In this document: in pieces, positions 1-12,200 of the stretch
Numbering within the stretch: position 1 is the first letter of the stretch
How the letters are laid out: every line of letters begins with the position of its first letter
Assembly: GCF_026151205.1 (NCBI RefSeq)
Contig: NC_087073.1
Coordinates: forward strand, 14,589,837 to 14,653,836
Direction of reading: 5' to 3'
Length of the DNA stretch: 64,000 nucleotides
From: Bolinopsis microptera
Taxonomy: Eukaryota; Ctenophora; Tentaculata; Lobata; Bolinopsidae
Notes under the pieces: generated by a model
Told to the model about the DNA's origin: nothing
The model's database searches: none
The model's input: the letters and a program-made list of their open reading frames with translations, nothing else
Position numbers and translations under genes: made by a program

Positions 1-471
1 ATTGGATGTTAGAGCGCACGTGACTAGCATTCACGTGATCGTTCAGAACCAATTTTTTTTTATTTGAAAATTCAATTAATCATTATATATATAAATCAAG
101 CGTTACATTTCAGCCATGCAAAATTACAATGACATATTTTGATTACTAAATGATAAATGGTACTGCAATATAAGTTGCTTAATGTTTGGCCGGATGACAA
201 CTAACGAGAAAAATAAACTTGATAATATAATTATTAATTCGGCTGAACCAACACATAGCAAGAGCCACATTAATGTTGGGGCCGTCTACCAAATTTGAAT
301 GACAAACATTAACAAGAAATCAAACATATCATAAATAATTATAAGGATTTTGTTCATTACAATTCCGTCACAACTGATAAAGAAAAAAGAAAAGGACAAG
401 CAGATAGGAAATTGGACGGACAGAATTGTAACCAACAAAAAAAAAATTCTGAGACTCATAAGACTGATGAG
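1..471. other. LINE tail and flank, no gene seen
   Basis: AT-rich sequence immediately downstream (on the minus strand) of the LINE remnant. It probably includes the LINE 3' UTR, but I see no poly(A) or short tandem tail that fixes its end. No reading frame or RNA gene recognised. Confidence 0.35.
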
Positions 472-1113
472 CTAATCTGGCCAGACTGTATCGGCAGCCC
501 AGAGGTACTTGATCAGTTTGGCCTTAAAAGTAGAAATCCGCTCTGACTGCCGGATACATACTGGTAGACTATTCCATTTCAGCATAGATCTATGAAAAAA
601 GCTATTTCGGAAGGCATCCGAGCAGGGCACAGTGGTACTCATGTAAGTTGAAGTATCCGACATATCAATTATTTGGGCATTGTGCCTAGTGTATCGGGTG
701 CCCTCTGGACGGCATAGGACTATATATGTAGGGAGCGAAACTGGAATTATGCTATTCACTATTTTATAGAAGGTCATAAGATCGTTATAAATAAACTTCT
801 GTTTAACAGGGAGAATATTTAGTTTCTTTTGCTCTGTAGCAAGTTTATCGTCATTATAACTGGAGTAAGGTTCACCATTGATCCATTTAATAGCCCTCTT
901 TTGGATAGCAACAAACTGTTGAAGATGAGTTGCAGATTGAGGGGACCATATAACAGAACAATGTTCAAATATAGACCTAATTAACGCTAAATAGAACGAT
1001 CTTTTCTGCCTTTTATCAGTAGTGAAATGACATGTTCTCTTAAGTAGTCCAAGTCCAGAGGTAGCTTTGGAAACAAGCGCTTTACATTGTGCACCCCAAT
1101 TAAACCTGCGCAA
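472..1113 (-). pseudogene. LINE reverse transcriptase C-terminal fragment (5'-truncated, jockey/CR1-like)
   Basis: A 213-codon minus-strand frame without internal stops. It matches the region downstream of the reverse transcriptase palm in jockey/CR1-group non-LTR retrotransposons. Visible hallmarks are the block reading roughly LIRSIFEHCSVIWSPQS, then QKRAIKWING, and a C-terminal segment with FRNSFFHRSMLKWNSLP, which is the usual end of such ORF2 proteins. The endonuclease and the FADD-type catalytic block are absent, so this is a dead 5'-truncated copy. The first codon is not a true start. The frame is clean, so the insertion may be fairly young. Family assignment is from memory of the motif pattern. 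It differs in sequence from the LINE at 60-63.5 kb and so belongs to a different family. Confidence 0.75.
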
Positions 1114-1882
1114 ATGATCACGTGCACGCCAACTACCAATAAGATTGTAAGTTTACAACCTACCAGGACGCGCCTATATGGAACAGATATTTTACGAGTA
1201 TCACCCGTTGGCCGTTAAACAATAAGAAAGAAGTGATGTATGCGCTACAAGAGCCGCGCACTGGGTTACATTGTAAAATTTGGTTATTGGGAATTTTGTG
1301 TGTTTGTGTTCATAAAAATGTATTACGGTATTGAATTTGCTCTAACCAGAGCCCTTTCGCTAGTGATATCTAATGAAGAGTTTACTTTAGTAATTATTAC
1401 TGGCACCAGTGGCAATATAACAACTACAATGTAGCAGCTACTCAATGTAATAACTAAGTCGGTCAACTAGCCATGCTTATCTGACAATTGTCTTGATGAA
1501 GTGAGAGCGTCAGTCCTCAGAAACCAGCTGAAGGACACCCTTCATTGATATGATGGTTTGTATTAACAAGGCCCTTTTATTAAACCCTCAATCGTGGTTC
1601 AACCAATCATTCAGCTGAGTTGGCTATCAAGGCTGTTCCTACTCATGACTCTCTTGAGTGTGAGACCACAATTCAACCTTCAAGTACTAACTCAATAAAG
1701 GGTCCTTAAATCTCAGGGAATCGAGATATATGGTTTCAACTTAGATTCCCAGAATAATTCGCGAAGTTTTGCCAATAACAGTGGATGTGCTTGTTGCACC
1801 CACTTTTCACTGTTTTTACAATAAAAGTTTTTTTCCTTAACACTTGGTTCACTAAATTTGCTTGGACATTGATGCCGTCCTA
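1114..1882. other. Intergenic, nothing recognised
   Basis: No convincing gene, RNA or repeat was seen between the 5' break of the LINE fragment and the hAT-type MITE. Short open frames here have no family resemblance and no splice context. Confidence 0.4.
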
Positions 1883-1890
1883 AGTCGAAG

Positions 1891-1927
1891 CAGTGGCGCA
1901 ACAAAGGGCCCCGCTGACCCTGCTGTG

Positions 1928-1960
<33 letters not shown>

Positions 1961-2200
1961 GGGGGGCGTGTTAGGGGGCGCCAAATCGTTGTTTGAATGT
2001 GGGACAATTTCGAAAACTTAACTAAAGTACTAGCAAAACTGCGCGTTTTGCTCTAGATACACACTTTTTTAGAGATTTTACCGGCGTATCCTCTAAAATC
2101 ACCTAATTTGTTCAATTTTAGGGAGGGGCACCAAAATGGGGCCGCGCTTTTTCGGCGGGGGGGGGGGGGGGGGGCGCCAACAGGCCACATTACGCCACTG
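1891..2200. mobile_element. Non-autonomous hAT-type MITE with perfect 8-bp TSD
   Basis: The element begins CAGTGGCGCA and ends with the inverted equivalent ACGCCACTG. Flanking copies of AGTCGAAG at 1883-1890 and 2201-2208 form a perfect 8-bp target site duplication. CAGTGGCG-type termini and an 8-bp duplication are the standard signature of the hAT superfamily. It is 310 bp long with no coding capacity, so it must be moved in trans. The interior holds two long G runs (about 1928-1970 and 2156-2174), which may be assembly-length artefacts or G-quadruplex-forming tracts. Confidence 0.85.
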
Positions 2201-2208
2201 AGTCGAAG

Positions 2209-3213
2209 TCGAGTACACTAAATTTTCTGGATGCCTTTACACAATATGTTGTCTTAAACTTGTGTCTCAGCTACATGGGTTGGGGGTCCACCCCCCTTTT
2301 TTTTATTTAAAACTTGTATCAAAATTTGAAGTTCATCGTGCTTAATCAGAGTTATGATCATGTAAACTTAGAATAATATGGTCCCTGAGTCGAAAGCACT
2401 TGCATGAGGGATGAGATCATCTTCCCATCAGATCTGAATCAAGCACAATTCACTCGAATTTTGACTTCTAGACTCACTTATATCGAGGGAGTGACAGGCC
2501 GGGCCATAAGACTTTCTGATTGACCCATATCTGTAACCCCTGAAATTCGTACACGTGCAATTTCCACCAGAAGTTATTAAGGCTTGCATATATAGGGAGT
2601 GAATTCTGTAGTTTACCATCAAGGCACCTACCAGCCCACAACGAGTTTACTTCTTACACAATACATTCGGGTATAATTGTAATTGTATCCTACGAAGTCA
2701 GCATGCTAAATTATTTCGCAAAACTCGTTTATCTTGACAATATTTAGAGTTTATGGTTTAGGCGTGGCGCACCGCTTACAGCTTTTTATAAACATGTGGG
2801 TTAGGTGTGGTGCCGCGCCTAAGCAGCAAAAGAGGTATAGATAAATTCTTTTAACATACTCTGTTCTGCCAATCAGTTCTGACTGTTGATATAATTTAAA
2901 TTTGATAAAATTTATTTTTGTATCTCAAAAATGATGTAAAGTTTTTAATATGACATAGAATTAAAGCTATTTACGTACAGCCTAAGTATGCTCGTTTGAA
3001 AAACTATGAACATGCTAGCTCTTTCTTTATTTTGTTAGTCGGCCGACATCTTGGGTTGTACTGGACCTAACAAGTTTATTATCGGATGTCTACTTATATT
3101 TATTATGATATCATTATTTATTGTAATGGCAATAAAATTTAAATTTTGTTTTATTTCAATTTTGTCTTACTTTTGTTTTACTAATCACACATTATTTCAA
3201 AGCGTTCATTACC
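2209..3213 (+). promoter_or_regulatory. Upstream region of CLUH gene, promoter position only
   Basis: About 1 kb of AT-rich non-coding DNA lies between the MITE and the CLUH start codon and must hold the 5' UTR and promoter unless there is an upstream non-coding exon. I see no strong TATA box or initiator that fixes a transcription start. The call is by position only. Confidence 0.3.
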
Positions 3214-6200
3214 ATGTCTACTGAGGTCCTGGATGGAACCGTTGTTAACCTCGAGCCACAGAAAGAGGCTCCCTCTGATCCACCCATAATGGATGTAACA
3301 GCTGTTGATCCACCAATTGAGGAAATTAAAGCTGTCGATCCACCGATTGAGGACATTACATCTATTGATCCACCAATTGAGGACTTCAAAGCTGTTGTTC
3401 AGAAAAGCGAACTTCCCAAAGCTGAGACAAAAGCTCCTGAAAATGGTATGTTGGAATTCATAAATAGGCATGATATTGTTATTTATCTTTGGTGACTAAA
3501 TTTGTTCTTGATTTGTTAAGCTATTAGCTATTTTAGATTCAATAACAATATCATTACTAACAATTTATTCCCTTTTCAGTTAACAAGTTCATAACTTTGA
3601 ACCTCATCCTACCTCAGTCAACTGAGTCTATCAAAGTGACGGTAAGCCATTCAAACATTTATTTCGGCATGTTTTTGGGTATCTTCTGTGATTTTCTATT
3701 TGCATACATTGATTTAAAATTTTAATTTATTTTGTAAAATTTATTGATTTTCAACTGGTTCCCTGCAGATAGGCACCCATGATCATCTTCATGAGTTGAG
3801 ACAAATGGCCAATGAACGCCCAGAAAGTTGCTATAAAACTTGCTTCACACTCCAACATCGAGGCAAGATTCTCGATGAGTTTGCAATGGTGCACACTGTA
3901 GAGAATTTGACGGATGGTGAAACCGTTAAGTGTGTTGCAGGTGAGACATTACTGAATATTGGTTTTTCCTGGTTCAATTTAATAATGCTCAAAATACTCA
4001 ATAACACACGTTTTTAACTTTTCCTTCTCTAATATTTCTCCTGTTCTAAAAATTATACAGAATATCATTTATTTGTCCAATAAAATTGAATTAAAATATC
4101 TCAACACAAACTGTTTCAAACTTTTCATTTTAAATTATAATACTTGACAATTCTCTCAGAGCAATACAGTCTTCGAGAAGCCCGGCTTCACCTCAAGAGA
4201 GTTCGTTCACTGATTCAGCCGGATATTCAAGTAAATGCTCAGAATGGTGTTGATAACCTGTCACTCACATTTGCTGGCGTTGTGGCCGGCAGAGACGTCG
4301 AAGGTAGTTTGGGTGACCAAATCAACAAGAATGTCAAATCTTGTTTCTAGAAGGAACGATATCATGTTGCATTGTTAGAAATCTTGCTGTTAGAAACTGC
4401 TAAGTATGAAGTAACTTGTGCCCAAAGATCTAATTTCCTATCTGGATCTAATTTCCCATATAAATCCGCCAGAAGATATACAGAAAGGAGTAAAAGAAGA
4501 TCACGGTTGCGATGTGGATGTGGCTCCCCCAGATTACCTATTCGCACAAGAGACCCCACTCCTGCCTCTGTTCCCGGAAACCCCCACCCCACCTCCTGAG
4601 TGTGTCAGCAGTATAGGATACAGTGGCTGGAACCCTCCTCCGGGAAACAGAAGGATGCTCGGTTAGTTTATTTGATCTTTACAACCACCAGTAATAAGTA
4701 TATATGTTAATAGATCTGGATACTGATGGAGAGATGGACCAATTTTATGACACATAACAACCATTAGCCAAGTAGCTTCCAGCATTGACCAATTAAAACC
4801 CTGTTTCTCTGTCACGTGTGGTTAAAATATGGTTCACCTTCCCACCAGTATCCAGATCAGAAGCGCTGGTATGCAACATGTCGCGGTATTGTCGTTAAAG
4901 TTAGTTAGGATGCATAAGAAGTTCATAAGCTGCAATAAGAAAGTTACAAGTTTGTCATATTCATAATACGTGTTGTGATCACTTCCTTGCAATTACCAAG
5001 TTGGACTAAATCTAGAAAGTTGGGAAAGTTCTTTGATATCGCAGAAACTGTAATTTTACCAGCAACCAGTCGTTCAATTAGTTGTTTACTTGTTCTCAAG
5101 AACAACTGCTACTGCTACATAGTCTGACCAAACTGCAGAGCTACTAGGAACGCTTGTAGCAATAAGTGAAATGTATTTCCTGGATCCTAAAACGACATCC
5201 CCCCCCCCCCTATATTTCTCTGATTGACTGTGTATCTCCCACCAGGTGACCTGTTCTACTTGATTGTGACAACACTTGAAGGTAACACAGTCCACATTAC
5301 TGCTGTTCCTTCTGGGTTCTACGTTAACAAAACTACCAGTAAGAAGTTTGATCCTACCCCTGCTGAGATTTCTTGTAAAGGATACACTCTAGTAGATACT
5401 CTTAAACAAGTCAGCTCCCTCTTCAACAAGAACTTTGCTATCATCCAGAAACAAAGTCTGAGGAGAAATCCTTATGAGGTAAGGGCTAAACACTTTCATT
5501 AAAGTTAAATAAAGTTCAATTTACGAGATATCCAGCATTTTCAGCTGTCAATTTCATCTTATGATTCCGGAGAATTGTGCGACTTAGCATTTAGAACGTA
5601 CGTGGGGTATGGTTACAGCTAAATGAAGCAGTTACTATTGAATAATTGATCTTCCTGGTCAGCGATCTGGCCCCGGCCTTACTTCGCAGTACATTATTAT
5701 ATTAACTATAATTATAACTATTAACAATCTCCAAGTCATGGTTAAGAGTTCTGAGCAGCTTATTTTAACGTGGAAGGTTCGAAAATTAATTAGTCGTGTC
5801 TTGAGCCAGAGGTCTATTTGTTTCAACAGTGACGTCACAGATATAATAGATGTTCTGGAGTTTTCCCAGCCCGCCCTTCTGGAACCTTCTAATTCTCGTT
5901 CGTTCGAGTCTTAATAATAACGGCGGGATGCACTAATTAGACCCGGATCCCCCCGGATACGACACGTAATAAATTTGAGCATGTAATTTATGTGTACATT
6001 TTGGTACAATGTTGACGGGGCCCAAGTGTACACATTGAGCACCCAGTATTTGGGTTCGTCTCTGTAGTAGGTACGAGTTTACATGTTGAACAAGTATTAA
6101 ACATTATTCAAATTAGAGAGAATTCTCCAGCATTTAAAACAGAGAATTTAAGATATCCGTAATTATAAGAGTCGGTGAATCCTGTTTCTATCAATCTCTT

Positions 6201-9200
6201 AAAAGGTTTTCCAACTGCCGCCCAACATATCCTCATACAGTAGACAATACACATAACATTGTGAATAAACCAAACATTATCCAGCCCGCTGGACTCTACT
6301 GATATCGACTGTTAAGTGTTAATTAATTCAATGAAAACCACATGGGGCCCGGCCATTGAGTGAGGAGTGCTTCCTAGTCCTCAGTTCACAGTTCACTGCT
6401 CCCAACCACCACGCTCGCGCTCTCTTCCTGGAGGGATAGTAAACTTAAAACCATCCAAACTATATTAATGTAGTTCTAGCAACGTCCGCCGCCAAAAGTC
6501 TGGAATATTATGCTTTATATCGAGGATATGCAGCTGAAAATTGGTTGTCTGAATGGAGTGTTTTTGTGCAGCGTCGCGTCTTTGTCAAAATATGCAAAAC
6601 TCGTTTTTTTACCGTCTGATAAGTAATCAGTAATCAGGTTTTTAAACCTGCCTACTGAAGTTGTAGATAGTTGTAGGTAGTTGTAGGTAGCAGGTGTGAA
6701 GTGCAGGTGTGAAGTGCAAATAACATTACTCCTCCCTCTCCACAGGTAATACCAGTTCCCTATCCCACCTTTACCTGGTGTAAACCAGAGTCGGAGCATA
6801 CCTACGATACTCTCCGAGCAGAGGAGGCTTACGTTCCTAACAGGTGAACAGTTATTTCTAATATTTCACCAAGTATTTTGCCTAACATTATTTGAAGTAT
6901 TTTAATGCGTTTCCTACAATACTTGCCTGGTAGTTTTTAGACAGTTACAGTTTTACTAAGGTGTGAATATTATGAGAGACTATTTACCTCAAATTGGCCG
7001 TGGCAATGTTTACTCCAAAATCTGCAGAGTTGATAGTGTTAATTGTAATATATACAGTCGGTGATAGGACTTGGTGGGTCAAATCGATTTGAATGAAACG
7101 TCGGCAATGTCTGGTATTTGTAGAGTGGGATAGTATGAACCGTGTTCCCTGGCATTTACCGGTTTTACTTGGGAAACCCTACATATCTCAAACTTGCAAT
7201 CAGCAATGACAAGTAACGTTGCAAACCTTGTCAATACTGAAGTTCTAGAATTTAAGATTCCTGTACGCTGCAGCTGACATACGTAGCGAAGAAAGGACAA
7301 TAAGGATTCTAATTCCGGCGTAGGCTTCAGCAAAAACACATCCAAAATCCTATCGACAGCAATACTAACCTGAACTCAGAAAACTCTGAATCCTCACCAT
7401 AAGGCCCGGCAACATTTCTTATATTTCCCATTATCCAGACCAAACTGAACCTAAAATTAAATACCTGATACTTTGCCTTATTTTGACACCTAATCCCTGC
7501 AGCACATCAGACGAAATGTCGTTGGGAATGATGTCTTCACGTGACTGGAATGAGGAACTGCAGAGTGCCAGAGAACTTCCACAAGCTAATGTCCACGAGA
7601 AGATCGTTAGAGACAGGACCATCTTTAGAGTGAGTCACATACTTCAAGAATCAGAAGTCACATACTTACTTTCAGAATTACTCAGTCTGTTCAATTCATG
7701 TTTTCTGATGGGTTAATGGCTGGTTAGTGGTCCAATTTTAAATTGTAATATGCGCCCTGGTTTCAATATTACGACTCAATTCAACCTCTGACATTCTATT
7801 CCCATCTCGAAAATATATTAATTTGTAATTGTGTCATTGTAACTGAAAAGAAGCATAATAAGTTGAAAAATGTTTTTCATTTCATATTTGATGAAACTGG
7901 TGCGCAGCCAAGTTCCCAAATAAATATCCATAACCGGCGCTAATTCAAGTGGTGGAGATGCCTGCAGAAGTGATGACATTTCGGCATTATGTTATCTCCA
8001 CGTTACATATTACATGGCCAGAGATCAGAAGTTGTGCATTTCTTGAGTACTTCCGACTCTGATAAAATAACTTTAAATGTTCTGAGGGTTTTTTGGATAC
8101 AACACAGCAGAGTTAATTATTCAAACTTCTCGTCAATTTCATAGATCAGGGCTTTAAAATTCCAACAAACTTTTGTTATAAAGCGCCTCTTATCGCTCAT
8201 AATGTCAGGTCAGAAGTAACTGAACTTAACAAGATTCTATAAATTCTTAATCATAATCGAAGCCTGCAACTGACTGGTTGATTGTGGAAATATTGTGAAA
8301 ATTCCGTCTACAAATTCTGACATAGATCTCTGCATCTTACAATCTTGTCGCTGTAGATAGTGGACGAAATACCAGACTATTATTCTTCTAGCAAAGTGGC
8401 GGATTCCTAAATTCTCGAAATTCGTATGCTAGAATGTCGTAGCATGCTTGGAATATTTAGTAAGCGTTGTAAAATATTAAACTTTTGTTATTTACAATTC
8501 ACACGGACTATCGTGACATCTGCAGTAATTAGCGACCAAGCAGCCACAATCTGAAATTCCAGACGATTCTCTGATTATCCACTAGAATGATCTCTTCTCA
8601 GGTAACCTGTGACTTTGTGGCAATGGCAATCAAGGGAGCACAGGCGGTGGTAGACGGTAACATCCCACCCCTCAACGCGGCCGATGACAAGAAAAGTCGC
8701 ATGTTTCTTTGGAACAACATCTTCTTCAGTCTCGGGTTCGACATGAAGGACCATTATGGCGCTTTTGGCGGCGATTCTGCCGCCTACGCTGCGATCGTAA
8801 GCACATTTACAACTTTTCATGTTAATTTGAAACACAGTTCTGGTTAGTATTTTATTAGTTCCCAGTGATAACAGATAGTTGTTTGTTACATTGTTGTAAA
8901 CTGAACTGTCTATTTTATATCTTTACTCAACTCACTCATACTCACTCAACACCTGCACCCAATAACTTAATAAGATTTGGAAAACATTAAGGTAGAATTT
9001 GAAAACTTTCAAAATAGTAGTCAATAGCATTAAAACTTTTACCAGTACGATATATAATTTAATCTTAACCTGGGTAAACTGTAGTTCATTGGAAAATTAC
9101 GGTTATTTGAACATCATAAATGAAAATGCTATTGCTTTAATCTAACTTAATTGTTGAGGGATGGAAATTAATTTGGCTACTTTCAATAGGATGCGGGGAA

Positions 9201-12200
9201 GCCTTGCATGAGGTCGTTTAAATGGGGCTGTAGGTAATATTGTAGACTTTATTTGCCCGAAAATATCATGTGAACAGTACCAAATAGACAGTGCGTTGTT
9301 TTGTTTGGTTAATAGAATTAAATGCGTCAGCCAGGAAAAATTCCAAATTAAACCAATTTAATTTGACTATATTCGCCACATGTCTAAGAAATCCGTGCAT
9401 GTCTTCTTCTTTGCATATCACCTGAATAGAGAATGTATAATCGGTAATTCAAACTTTATTATTAAATTGATCCAAATTTCTGAATTTCAGCCGTCATATT
9501 CAACTTTTTTTTTACCACAGGTCCTCTGAAACGAAAGAAAGCAATTGTCACAAAATTAGTATCGTTAATGTAAGTTGGTCTGTTGTTGCACCGAATCACG
9601 TCCGAGCAAAAATGCCGATTAATTTAAATTTGTTTTGTATCAAGCAAGAAAGACCTTGCTTTAGCAAGCTTAAGTAATAATATTGAGAAGCACAGCACTT
9701 TTAAACAATGAATAATAACGGATTCATATTTTCTAGACTTTTGGCTAGAACAATCTCTGAACCGAAACATCTGTACTTGATAATGATAATTCTTGATAAC
9801 TTGATAATGATAATTCACAAATCTGTTAAGTTTCATGTATTTAATTCTGTGGTCACGTGGCAGGATGATAATCGTCGATTATCATGTGTTCGAGAAATTC
9901 AGGAACAAGTGAGATCAAACTTTTCAAACTGTTTAACTCTTATGGAATTATAAATTTGTTCCCTTTGTCGTCATCTTATTTGTAAGTTATCTTGAATTAT
10001 ATTTTGTAAGTTAATTATCTTATCTCACTAAGTGGGTGGTGATGACGTGATTAATTAGTCGTGTAATCCTCGGGCACAGAGCCATATTTGATGCTACAAA
10101 CTAGGGGGATAGTTCAGGGGTGAACCATTAGGGGGGGGGGGGGGGGGGCCCCCTTATCCACCACAGGGGACAGGAATAACGGCAGTGCTTGGAGCACAAT
10201 CTGCATTACACTTATCACTGCATTGAACACGCCCTCGTAAAATCAGCTGATGGGAGAGAACATTCTCGATCTTTTATCTTATCCGTATTACTAACGTCCG
10301 CAATACTTAATGTATTGCGGACGTGACTTCGGAGTGAAAAAGACGCCGCGGTTGGAGCTCCTGCTTGTTGGAGTCGAATACAATTCCCGTAAACCGAGTA
10401 GAGATTGGCAGACACTTGCATACGATAACTACTGAAACGTCTGGAGATGGTTGGAATAGTGTAGCCGCGCCGTGCATTTGTCGTGCATGTAAAATATACT
10501 TTCTAGGGCTGGAACACTGTGATCCTCACGGATATGAGATGATGCAATGATCCTATTGGCATAGCGAAATTATGGCTAAACTTAGAAATACCGCTTAATT
10601 TCTGAAAGAATTACAAGTCATTCATCTCCTTTCTATCGCTACGAGAAGTACTGGATCGTTCTAGAAAAGTCACTTTCACGTTCGTTCTACCAAGTTGCCT
10701 CTGTATGTGACATTACTTTGCTAAAAAAGGAAATTTTCCGTGGACATTGGAATTGCCGGAATTAAAATCTTCAATTTGGAATGAAATTCAGGTTCAGTGT
10801 AATATTCCAGAATTTCAGTTCCGCAATAAAAGTCGATTAATCCTATTGTGAATTCCCTGAAACGAGCTAACTACACATGAAATCGTGAACATCAACTACT
10901 TATGTAACTATTATGTGATAATGGGTTTGAACTTTGAATAGAATCCATTATGACGTGATCAAAAGGACCCCTGAAATAAAGTGGAACATTCTGTCCACTG
11001 TTAGCCAGAATCCAGGTCACCGATGTTTTTAGGTCTGCACTCTGCTGCGGTGCAAATTAGATTGCCAGTCCTTCAGCCTGGTATCATGTTACAGTGGAAG
11101 TTGCAGAGAAGTCCACGTGATTAAACCAGGTACAAAATATATGCACCATCCCCGGCGATAAGACTGCTAACTCCTCCTGATAACCGAGAGAATAACACGT
11201 CACGCGTGTAAAGGTGTATTGATGAGGATACCCTGAAGTAGCTGAATCTTGGCTCAAAGTGTAGCCTTATCTAATTCATCTAATTATCTGATATGTATTA
11301 TTTTGTACGTGTCCTACTACAGACTGTAATATCTGAGTTCTGTGTCTGTTCCTATTCCAGGACGAATGAGATTGAATCACATTATTATTATATCCTATAA
11401 TAATATGATACTTTAATCAGGAAGTTATCTACCAATTCACATTTCACAGTACGGTGTACGTGTCCTAATGTTATATAGTTCTTGTTTGTACCTACCAGTA
11501 GGAAGTCTAGTAAGTTCCTAGTGATGACGAATGAAACTGATTCTTATATAATTTGTTTCTGCTAATCCTCGATGATACTAGCTACCTACATCCTATTGAA
11601 TAAACATCACCATTACATGATCAATTACTGCAGTATATCCTACAATATAGCGTATTTAACCAGTTCTTAAACATACTTCCTAGTTGATCTCGTGTACTGA
11701 CATATTGATAGCGTGATATTATGTAACAACGTACACTCGTACAACTACTTCAAGTTATGTTTTTGCACATTAAAGAAGAAAAAACTACATTTTTCTTATT
11801 TCGCCGCTTTATTGCCCTCGCCAAGTAAGTATACAGCTATAGAATTAAAAGTGTATTAAACATCCTGGAACATAATAGTTTCTTGCTAATTCCCGCATAT
11901 TAAGATATTACAACACATCTTGTTAAGTAATTAACCCTCCCTTCCTGACACAACAGCTAATTAGTTCTACTAAATCTTGCTATTCCTACTAACCGAGGTT
12001 CCAACCCCCCTTGAGATCAAATCACATATCTCCATTCTTCGGAGATAACATTCAAACTCTATTTTAACAGTATAGTTAAGCTGGACTACACTAAGATGTG
12101 CAGACCGCGGATACATCAGCATTCAGCATTCAACCAACCAAACGATACGCTCATTTAACAGAAACACTGTTTAGCTCGTTATTACGGATAATATGCATCA

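Noticed and set aside
3181-3471. Minus-strand frames opposite CLUH exon 1
   Set aside because: Shadow of the repetitive DPPI codons. The plus strand has the start codon, splice donor and homology.
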